From an uncultured Lachnospiraceae bacterium (lineage in GTDB: Bacteria; Bacillota; Clostridia; Lachnospirales; Lachnospiraceae), in the NCBI GenBank assembly GCA_910586405.1, contig CAJUII010000146.1, forward strand, positions 1 through 6,046: 6,046 bases of DNA, written 5' to 3'. The notes under the pieces were generated by a model that worked only from the letters and a program-made list of their open reading frames with translations, had not been told where the DNA came from and ran no database searches. Of this stretch, positions 1 to 6,046 are shown piece by piece. How positions within the stretch are numbered: the first letter of the stretch is position 1; each line of letters starts with the position of its first letter. The translations under genes were made by a program, and so were the position numbers.

Positions 1-2142
1 GTATCGAAGCGAGATCCTGCTGCTGATACAGCTGCCGCCTTTAACCACGAAACTATCAAGTGCGGGCAGAAGCACTGCATCTGAACAGAACTGTCTCCAT
101 TTTTCTTTTGTGACAACACCTTTATTAAGATGAAACGCATTCAGAATTCCCACGAGTGCAGTTCCCTGTCCTGAATAATCTTTAATATCAAGAAGCTGGA
201 ATCCACTTAAATTTGCACTGCGGAATGCAGCTTCAAGTTCAAGTTTATAGCAGGCTGCCGCCAGTTTCCCAGAAGCCTTACAATAAGCATCTGCATAGGA
301 AAGCAGATTTTTTTCCTCCATTCGTCTCATAAAAATCTTTAAATTCTCAGGCTGTAGTACTCCAGTGTAAAGCGAGATTTCATGAAAATCAGGGGTAATC
401 TCGTACTGACCAATCTCGTGTGACACAACAGGAACATGTGGAATAACCGTCTCCCCTCCTTCAAGTTCAACCTCCTTGACCCCTGTACCATACTGGATCT
501 GTATAGTCCCGCCTTTTGAAGCGTCTTCGTTTATTGTGTCCTTCGGCAGTATCATTTCATCATAATTCCAATATGCGCCCGGTCTCTGAGTCTGTACGAA
601 TCCCAACGGTGCATCACACATGGCATAGGAACCGCGAAACAGACGGTTTTTCGAGAATCTTACACCACTAAAAAAGTCATCATTTGGCAGTATGGACGGC
701 ACAAACTGATGATTATTGCTGCCCTGCGTGTACAAATGTCGATTGTCATGTGATTTGAGCACGCCCATAATCCTGTTTATTTCCTCTTTACTGCCCCAAA
801 GCTCGTTTCCCATGCTCATGCCAAAATAAGACGGATAATCGCCAAACGCATCAAGGGCGTGAATGCCTTCTTCCAATAAGAAATCCTGTAGGATTCCATT
901 GTATTTTACATCATCAGGAGCATAGACTACCCCCCAATACGCCAATTCTGCCTGTATGTAAATACCAAGATAAGCAGCCGCAAGAAATGCCGCCCTTGGT
1001 GGGCAGCAAGTATGGTATCTGTAATGGTTTAACCCATATTCCTTGCTCATTCCATAAATCTTGAGCCACGAATCCAAATCCATCGGCGCATAGCCTGTCA
1101 ACGGGAAAATCATTGCGTCATGTGTGCCCCTTAAAAAAATTTCCCTGTCATTGCAATAGAGTGTAAGTCCATTATGTGTAAAATCACGGAGGCCGAAATG
1201 ACTCGTCTTTTCGCACAACGGCACGCCATTGCACATAATGCGGACTGTCAGCTCATAAACACAGGGATCATATTCGTCCCACTCTCTTGCCGATTTACCA
1301 AGCGGATAATTGACCGTCAGCGACATTTTGTCATAACCCGTTTCGTATTTCAAGTCCGGTGCTTCATATGATTTATTCGGAAGAATCTCCAGTGTCTCGA
1401 TTGTATATGGAAGATTCTGCCCTTTATTTTGTGTAATCCATTCCTTACGCATTTGCGCCGTCTGCGTTCCCATCGCTTCAAAATGTTCAAAATCCCTGCC
1501 CTCTTTTACAAAAAGCTTTGTCAGCCTACAGCCAATATCAACTTTTATTTCTGATACAGATTCCCTGTGTGAAAGCTGTAAGCGGATATCTGCATCCTTA
1601 TTTTTCCTAGACGGGTATATCCACATTTTATCAATTACAACATCAGCAACGGATTCAAGATAGATTTCTCCCAATATGCCATTCCAGTTTGTCTGTGTAT
1701 CAGGTGATGTCATATGTCCGCCATCTGCTACGTAGTCTGTGTTGTCAATCATCACAACCAGCGTATGTCTCCCAGGCGTGAGCCATTCTGTCAGTTCGTA
1801 CCGGTGCTCCACATAAAAGCTATCAAAATTACCTGCCCATGTCCCGTCAACCCACACTGTAGATTTTCTTGTTCTTTCCATGGAAAAATAGAAACGTTTT
1901 CCTTTTTCCTCCTCTGGTATTACAATGTCTTTTAAATACCATGCATAACCCTCAAAATGATAGGTTTCCGTGAGGTGCCCAATAAAATATTCCTCCCCTT
2001 TTTCGCCCTTTTGCGCCTCGGCAGTCGTAGTTGGCAGTTCGATTCTGTCATCAAATGATGTTTTTTTGTAAAACTGTCTACCGATGCCCTCTTTGTCCTT
2101 GTCCAGTATAAACTGCCATGTACCAGATAAATTAACTTTCAT
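1..2142 (-). CDS. Glycoside hydrolase family 2 beta-glycosidase (beta-galactosidase-like), 3' end missing
   Basis: The frame is open without a stop from the ATG at 2142 to the left edge, giving 714 residues; the C-terminus lies outside. The start (MKVNLSGTWQF) follows AAAGGAG by 6 bases. Layout: an N-terminal GH2 sugar-binding jelly roll (about 1-175), an immunoglobulin-like middle domain (about 180-325), then the TIM barrel, opened by the FLRGTHD motif at 336-342. The probable acid/base is Glu447 in GNELWG (codon 802-804). The probable nucleophile is Glu576 in SHEIGQY (codon 415-417). A late barrel motif, LLDIKDYSGQGTALVG, starts at residue 650. There is no signal peptide, so the enzyme is probably cytoplasmic. 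GH2 enzymes are retaining exo-beta-glycosidases; galactosidase, glucuronidase and mannosidase activities all occur. Beta-galactosidase is inferred from the neighbouring alpha-xylosidase, since xyloglucan side chains carry beta-galactose on xylose. The family call is firm; the substrate is not. Confidence 0.85.
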   Translation of the reverse strand, partial: MKVNLSGTWQFILDKDKEGIGRQFYKKTSFDDRIELPTTTAEAQKGEKGEEYFIGHLTETYHFEGYAWYLKDIVIPEEEKGKRFYFSMERTRKSTVWVDGTWAGNFDSFYVEHRYELTEWLTPGRHTLVVMIDNTDYVADGGHMTSPDTQTNWNGILGEIYLESVADVVIDKMWIYPSRKNKDADIRLQLSHRESVSEIKVDIGCRLTKLFVKEGRDFEHFEAMGTQTAQMRKEWITQNKGQNLPYTIETLEILPNKSYEAPDLKYETGYDKMSLTVNYPLGKSAREWDEYDPCVYELTVRIMCNGVPLCEKTSHFGLRDFTHNGLTLYCNDREIFLRGTHDAMIFPLTGYAPMDLDSWLKIYGMSKEYGLNHYRYHTCCPPRAAFLAAAYLGIYIQAELAYWGVVYAPDDVKYNGILQDFLLEEGIHALDAFGDYPSYFGMSMGNELWGSKEEINRIMGVLKSHDNRHLYTQGSNNHQFVPSILPNDDFFSGVRFSKNRLFRGSYAMCDAPLGFVQTQRPGAYWNYDEMILPKDTINEDASKGGTIQIQYGTGVKEVELEGGETVIPHVPVVSHEIGQYEITPDFHEISLYTGVLQPENLKIFMRRMEEKNLLSYADAYCKASGKLAAACYKLELEAAFRSANLSGFQLLDIKDYSGQGTALVGILNAFHLNKGVVTKEKWRQFCSDAVLLPALDSFVVKGGSCISSRISLRY

Positions 2143-2148
2143 TTCCTG

Positions 2149-2179
2149 CTCCTTTCACTTTGAGCCCAAAAGAAGGGAG
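2149..2179 (-). promoter_or_regulatory. Stem-loop masking the GH2 ribosome binding site
   Basis: On the transcribed strand, CTCCCTTC (2179-2172) can pair with GAAAGGAG (2156-2149) at 7 of 8 positions. Inside it, TTTG and CAAA pair around a GGCT loop. The 3' arm contains the Shine-Dalgarno sequence AAAGGAG (2155-2149), 6 bases ahead of the GH2 ATG. The 5' arm starts 5 bases past the stop codon of the binding-protein gene, so a ribosome terminating there would cover and open it. The pairing is read from sequence; a role in translational coupling is inference. No U-run follows, so it is not an intrinsic terminator. Confidence 0.4.
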
Positions 2180-2183
2180 AAAC

Positions 2184-3893
2184 TTATTCCATCCCCCTTG
2201 CTTTCTTTGCATGCTCTATATCATATTCAAGCAGTATATTATATCCATAGCTTATAACTGCTGCCCGCATCTCTTCCAGCAGCCGCTCGAATGTTTCACG
2301 ATCCGCCGCGAATATCATCTTCCATGAATACTCCTGTATCGCCTGTTTGCACAGACTGCGTATAGTCAGCTGTTCCATGCTTTCTGCTTCCGCAGTATAT
2401 AACATACCTGTCGCCACCAAAAGCATATTGTTCTTCTGTAGATACTCCATTGTCGTGTCCGCTTTCATTTTCTCACACCAGTCTTTTTTCAGAGCAGACT
2501 TGTCAAGTACCTTGACACTGTCCCACATATCATAATAATAGTAATAACCCGCCGCACTCTTTTCACATTGGACTACTGCTTTATAATTCAATGCGGAGAT
2601 TCCAGATTCCCAGGTTCCTCCTCCATACTCATCGGGAACCTCCATCTCTTTGCTATCCAGCAGCACCTTTTTTCCGAAATCCGTCAGATATGGACCATCC
2701 TCATGCATCTCCCATGTAAGCCCCTCCGGTCCCGCTGTTCCCGAGTGGGTCGCCTGGCCTGTCATAATTCCCTCATCGGAATACAGCCAGTCAATAAAAT
2801 CAACAAGCCTTTCTGGATCTTCTGCCTGTGATCCCACCGCGATAATACTGTCCTGGTTCCCATACGGATAACAGCCATAGGAATAGATTTTCATGTCCCC
2901 TATCGGCACCATCATAAAACCTCTTCCCTGCTCCATGTTCAAAGCAGAATTGTACGCCGGCTGGCACATCCACGGCCACGGGGAATATAGTATCTGCCCC
3001 TGCCTGTATTTTTCAAAACACCTGTAATAATTCTGGTTTATTGATTCCGGGTCAACAAGCCCCATTTGGTTTGCCTCAAAATAAAAGTTCAGCATTCGTA
3101 CATATAATGAATCCTCATCAATAATACTTTGATAATCTGATCCGTCTGCCTTTGCAAGCACCACACCATACTCATCATAACCATACATACAGCAAGGCTG
3201 TTTTATAGCGTTCATCATATTGTCATCCCATTCTTTGAACAGGGAAAATCCATATGTTCTTTCGCCATTCTTCTGGCAGAGTTTTTGCATTTCTTTTAAC
3301 AGGGGAAGTAAATCTTCCACTGTATCAAGCACCGGATACCCCAGTTCCTTATACAGGTCCCATCGAATATATGGACCATATATCGGCTCGTTTCCTTCAC
3401 TCGAAACGTCCGGCGGATTTGTCGATACCTGCGACGGAATTGCATAAATTCCTCCCTGCGGTATATTGTCATTGAGATTTTTTATCGCGTCTTTGTATTT
3501 GAGGATTTCTTTTCCCCTTAGGTCACTCTCCATATTGTAAAGCAGTCCTACGTCAACAAGATTTTCCAGCTCGCCGTTCGCCCCCCTGCATATAATCAAA
3601 TCGCCAAGATTTCCTGCTGCCGCCCGCACTTCAAAAAGCCTGTCCCCGCCTCCTGAATAATTTGGCGTAATAATGTTAAGCTCCATGTTAAACTTTTTCC
3701 TGACAATCTCGCCAAACCATCCCGACTGCACACCCTGATCGTTGGCAAACAGATCCAGTACGTCAACAACAATAAATTCTTTGTACGGACACTCATAACT
3801 CGCTTTTTTATCTGCATAACAGCCTGTCAGGTTTATGCAGCATATGAGCGCCATCACAACTGATAACAGCTTGTGAAAATTCTTAATTATCAT
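2184..3893 (-). CDS. ABC transporter sugar-binding lipoprotein (extracellular solute-binding protein, CUT1/LipO-like)
   Basis: 569 residues from the ATG at 3893. This start is preferred over the in-frame ATG at 3935, because it has a strong GGAAGGAAAGG site 6 bases upstream and gives a normal signal peptide; the 3935 start has no such site and adds 14 non-signal residues. The N-terminus has Lys4/Lys8, a hydrophobic stretch (9-20) and the lipobox LTGC with Cys25 as the lipid anchor, so the mature protein sits on the outer face of the membrane. The body resembles large family-1 sugar-binding proteins: a GDLIICRG strand (97-104), YGPYIRWDLYKELG (172-185), an aromatic-rich stretch near WPWM (306-309), and an EDPERLVDFIDWLYSDEG helix (358-375). 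It is longer than typical CUT1 binding proteins (about 420-450 residues) and matches the LipO-like group. Lying between two glycosidase genes, it probably binds their oligosaccharide substrate; no permease gene is in view. Mature-part cysteines are numerous (12 including Cys25). The ligand cannot be read from sequence. Confidence 0.9.
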   Translation of the reverse strand: MIIKNFHKLLSVVMALICCINLTGCYADKKASYECPYKEFIVVDVLDLFANDQGVQSGWFGEIVRKKFNMELNIITPNYSGGGDRLFEVRAAAGNLGDLIICRGANGELENLVDVGLLYNMESDLRGKEILKYKDAIKNLNDNIPQGGIYAIPSQVSTNPPDVSSEGNEPIYGPYIRWDLYKELGYPVLDTVEDLLPLLKEMQKLCQKNGERTYGFSLFKEWDDNMMNAIKQPCCMYGYDEYGVVLAKADGSDYQSIIDEDSLYVRMLNFYFEANQMGLVDPESINQNYYRCFEKYRQGQILYSPWPWMCQPAYNSALNMEQGRGFMMVPIGDMKIYSYGCYPYGNQDSIIAVGSQAEDPERLVDFIDWLYSDEGIMTGQATHSGTAGPEGLTWEMHEDGPYLTDFGKKVLLDSKEMEVPDEYGGGTWESGISALNYKAVVQCEKSAAGYYYYYDMWDSVKVLDKSALKKDWCEKMKADTTMEYLQKNNMLLVATGMLYTAEAESMEQLTIRSLCKQAIQEYSWKMIFAADRETFERLLEEMRAAVISYGYNILLEYDIEHAKKARGME

Positions 3894-3899
3894 TAAATT

Positions 3900-3910
3900 C
3901 CTTTCCTTCC
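3900..3910 (-). promoter_or_regulatory. Ribosome binding site that fixes the binding-protein start
   Basis: The purine-rich sequence GGAAGGAAAGG on the transcribed strand ends 6 bases before the ATG at 3893. The alternative in-frame ATG at 3935 is preceded by GTACGATTTTA, which has no Shine-Dalgarno match. This decides in favour of the shorter protein, whose first residues are a proper lipoprotein signal. Confidence 0.85.
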
Positions 3911-3919
3911 ACAAATAGA

Positions 3920-3948
3920 ATGTACCCCTGAACATTAAAATCGTACAT
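3920..3948 (-). repeat. Short inverted repeat between the GH31 and binding-protein genes
   Basis: ATGTAC (3948-3943) and GTACAT (3925-3920) are perfect 6-base inverted repeats separated by 17 bases, extendable by one G-U pair. The first arm begins on the last base of the GH31 stop codon. It could be an intercistronic RNA hairpin or a regulator half-site pair. With 6-base arms, chance is a real alternative. Confidence 0.3.
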
Positions 3949-3964
3949 CAAAAAGTTATCTCAA
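3934..3964 (-). promoter_or_regulatory. Possible weak internal promoter ahead of the binding-protein gene
   Basis: On the transcribed strand, TTGAGA (3964-3959) matches the -35 consensus at 5 of 6 bases and TTTAAT (3939-3934) matches the -10 consensus at 5 of 6. The 19-base spacer is longer than the ideal 17. Transcription would start near 3927, leaving a short leader before the binding-protein gene. Such matches are common in A/T-rich gaps, so support is weak. It would let the transporter component be made at a higher level than the enzymes. Confidence 0.2.
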
Positions 3965-6046
3965 TCACCCTGGCACCCGGATTAGGCACAATGACAGAAT
4001 CGTTGCCTTCGATTGTTAAAACTCCGTTTGCGGCACTGACTGCATACATATTCACCATGCGAAGGACATATTGCTTACTGGCATCTGCTTCCATCACAAT
4101 CGTATTTCCTTCCCTTTTTACAGAAACAGAGAGTTCTACATTATTATTCATGCCATATACCTCTGTGTCAATCTTTACACCGTCATGAATGGCATAAACG
4201 CGCAGCTCGCATCCGTCTGCATAATCATAATCTGGTCTGTCATCCTGTGCACCAACTGCAATAATGGAATTCTCACGTACCATCAGCGGTATGCTCAAAT
4301 AGCTATGCTGTTCCTCGACCCACGATCCGCCATTGTATTCCCTGCCTGTACAAAAGTTGGTCCATACACCCTTCGGCAGATAATATTCCGCCCTGCTTTC
4401 ATCATTAAAAATAGGCGCCACAAGCAGACTGTCACCGAGCATATACTGTTTGTCAAGATAATGACAGGTCCTGTCTTTGGTAAATTCAAGCACCATGCTG
4501 CGCATACTGGGAATCCCTTCCGTGGCAGCCGTGATGGCAGTCCTGTAAATATATGGCATCAGCTTTGCTTTCAGGCGTGTGAAAAAACGCACGACGTCAA
4601 CCGCCTCCTCATCATATACCCACGGCACGCGGTAGGACTGGCTTCCGTGAAGCCTGCTGTGTGAGGAAAGCAGTCCGAAAGCAACCCAGCGCTTGTAAAC
4701 ATCAGCTGTCGAGGTATGTTCAAACCCCCCGATATCATGCGCCCAAAAGCCAAAACCTGACATACAAAGCGACAGACCACCGCGCAGGCTTTCCTCCATG
4801 GAAACATAATCTGACCAGCAGTCTCCGCCCCAGTGTACGGGAAATTTCTGACCTCCGACAGTGGCAGAGCGGGCAAACAGAACAGCCTGTCCCTTTCCCC
4901 GCTTTCTTTCAAGCAGTTCATATACGCATTGATTGTATAAATAGGTGTAATAATTATGCATTTTTTTGGGATCAGAATTATCATAATAGATAACGTCTGT
5001 CGGGATTCTCTCTCCAAAGTCTGTCTTAAAACAGTCAACACCCATGTCGAGAAGAATTTCAAGCTTATTCTGAAACCATTTCCACGCATCAGAATTGGTG
5101 AAATCAACGATTGCCATGCCTGGCTGCCACATATCCCATTGCCATACCTGACCGTTAGGACGCCTGATAAAATAACCTTTCTCCATCCCTTCCCTGAAAA
5201 GTACGGATTCCTGCGCAATATAAGGATTAATCCAAACGCAGATATTCATCCCTTTGTCACGTATCCGCTTTAACATTCCCACGGGGTCGGGAAATACGCG
5301 GTTGTCCCACAAAAAATCGCTCCAGTGGAACTCTTTCATCCAAAAACAGTCAAAGTGGAATGTCCGTAACGGAATTTGGCGTTCTATCATACCATTCACA
5401 AAACTCATGACCGTCTCCTCATCATAGTTTGTCGTAAACGACGTGGAGAGCCATAGTCCGAATGTCCACGGCGCAGGAAGTCCCGGCTTTCCAGTGATAT
5501 CCGTATAACGCCTTAACACATCCTTTAATTCCGGTCCGTTGATGAAAAAATAATCAAGATACGTGCCTTCTACAGAAAACTCCGTCTTTGTAACCATTTC
5601 TGTACCAATTTCAAACTCGACATTTTCAGGATGATTCACAAATACGCCATACCCTCTGTCAGATACATAAAACGGGATGTTTTTGTAGCACTGCTCTGTG
5701 CTTGTACCACCGTCTTCATTCCAAATTTTCACGCTTTGTCCATTCCTGATAAACGGCGTAAAACGCTCCCCCAAACCATATATTTTTTCATCAACGCCAA
5801 GACTAAGCTGCTGGCGCATATATGTATTGACATTATCTCCCCTGTCGTATGCCAGTCCGGTCCACGCTGTTTTCATCAGTGCAAGGTCTTTTGCCTTGGA
5901 TTCCGTAATCAACCTGCCATTTTGTGTGTATTTCATATACCACTGTGTTTTGCCGATTTCAAGGGCAAGTGTGCCACTGTAAATAATGATGCGCTCCTCG
6001 TTGTCATCAAACTGTATCGGTCTTGCATCGGCGTTGATATCAAATG
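3948..6046 (-). CDS. yicI: Alpha-xylosidase, glycoside hydrolase family 31 (YicI type), 5' end missing
   Basis: The enzyme releases alpha-xylose from the non-reducing end of isoprimeverose and xyloglucan oligosaccharides (retaining, EC 3.2.1.177) and probably acts in the cytoplasm. The frame stays open to the right edge, so the ATG at 5936 is internal: the 36 codons upstream of it read as GH31 N-terminal domain. With 698 residues visible and about 74 missing, the full length should be near the 772 of E. coli YicI. The nucleophile is the Asp of KTDFGER (codon 5019-5021); the acid/base is the Asp of HWGGDCW (codon 4821-4823), 66 residues later as in YicI. Residues recalled as setting xylosidase over glucosidase specificity are all present: Phe277 (5436-5438), Cys307-Phe308 (5343-5348), Trp345 (5232-5234) and Lys414 (5025-5027), in YicI numbering. 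Order: N-terminal beta-sandwich, TIM barrel, two C-terminal beta-sandwich domains ending at TGA. The binding-protein gene follows 54 bases later. Comparison with YicI is from memory, but the match is extensive. Confidence 0.95.
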   Translation of the reverse strand, partial: FDINADARPIQFDDNEERIIIYSGTLALEIGKTQWYMKYTQNGRLITESKAKDLALMKTAWTGLAYDRGDNVNTYMRQQLSLGVDEKIYGLGERFTPFIRNGQSVKIWNEDGGTSTEQCYKNIPFYVSDRGYGVFVNHPENVEFEIGTEMVTKTEFSVEGTYLDYFFINGPELKDVLRRYTDITGKPGLPAPWTFGLWLSTSFTTNYDEETVMSFVNGMIERQIPLRTFHFDCFWMKEFHWSDFLWDNRVFPDPVGMLKRIRDKGMNICVWINPYIAQESVLFREGMEKGYFIRRPNGQVWQWDMWQPGMAIVDFTNSDAWKWFQNKLEILLDMGVDCFKTDFGERIPTDVIYYDNSDPKKMHNYYTYLYNQCVYELLERKRGKGQAVLFARSATVGGQKFPVHWGGDCWSDYVSMEESLRGGLSLCMSGFGFWAHDIGGFEHTSTADVYKRWVAFGLLSSHSRLHGSQSYRVPWVYDEEAVDVVRFFTRLKAKLMPYIYRTAITAATEGIPSMRSMVLEFTKDRTCHYLDKQYMLGDSLLVAPIFNDESRAEYYLPKGVWTNFCTGREYNGGSWVEEQHSYLSIPLMVRENSIIAVGAQDDRPDYDYADGCELRVYAIHDGVKIDTEVYGMNNNVELSVSVKREGNTIVMEADASKQYVLRMVNMYAVSAANGVLTIEGNDSVIVPNPGARVIEITF

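Noticed and set aside
2143..2183. Intrinsic terminator between the binding-protein and GH2 genes
   Set aside because: The stem-loop has no following U-run; instead its 3' arm is the ribosome binding site of the next gene.
3367..3383. Perfect palindrome ATATATGG-A-CCATATAT inside the binding-protein gene, resembling an operator
   Set aside because: It encodes the IYGPYI stretch of the YGPY motif that I recall as common in this protein family, so codon choice explains the symmetry. It is far from any start site.
3596..3817. Minus-strand open frame of 73 codons in another frame of the binding-protein gene
   Set aside because: It overlaps fully with the lipoprotein-coding frame and shows no family features.
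4071..4664. Plus-strand open frame of 197 codons
   Set aside because: It is antisense to the well-supported alpha-xylosidase gene, has no ribosome binding site that stands out and no recognisable domain. It is a shadow of the real gene.
4571..5218. Long minus-strand open frame of 215 codons in a second frame
   Set aside because: It lies inside the alpha-xylosidase gene, whose frame carries the conserved catalytic motifs across the same bases. The alternative protein shows no recognisable domain.
5934..5936. ATG as the start of the alpha-xylosidase
   Set aside because: The same frame continues open to the window edge with sequence fitting the GH31 N-terminal domain, and the predicted full length then equals that of YicI. 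The true start is outside the window.

Overview
The window carries three genes, all on the minus strand and read from the right edge to the left. They form one tight, operon-like block for taking up and trimming a plant-type oligosaccharide. In transcription order they are: a GH31 alpha-xylosidase of the YicI type (5' end beyond the right edge), a lipoprotein sugar-binding component of an ABC transporter, and a GH2-family beta-glycosidase (3' end beyond the left edge). The gaps are 54 and 41 bases, each with a clear ribosome binding site. No stretch over 300 bases lacks a gene. I see no tRNA, rRNA, CRISPR array, insertion sequence or terminator.

The organism looks like an anaerobic Gram-positive bacterium of the Clostridia, most likely a gut Lachnospiraceae-type species. 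This is inferred from strong AGGAGG-like ribosome binding sites, a large CUT1/LipO-like lipoprotein binding protein, moderate base composition and the sugar-operon layout. No marker gene fixes the taxon.

The working model is as follows. The lipoprotein captures an oligosaccharide at the cell surface and passes it to permeases encoded outside the window. Two enzymes then shorten it in the cytoplasm. The GH31 enzyme removes alpha-1,6-xylose from non-reducing ends, and the GH2 enzyme removes a beta-linked sugar, plausibly galactose. That pairing fits xyloglucan oligosaccharides or isoprimeverose-type fragments. The GH31 assignment is strong, because its catalytic aspartates and YicI specificity residues are all present. 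The exact GH2 substrate is not decided by sequence.

The intergenic gaps hold the less ordinary signals. One is a stem-loop that would mask the ribosome binding site of the GH2 gene just after the upstream stop codon. The other is a small inverted repeat, overlapping a weak promoter-like sequence, ahead of the binding-protein gene. I found no evidence of a new type of system; this is a recognisable carbohydrate-use locus with a few details worth checking.
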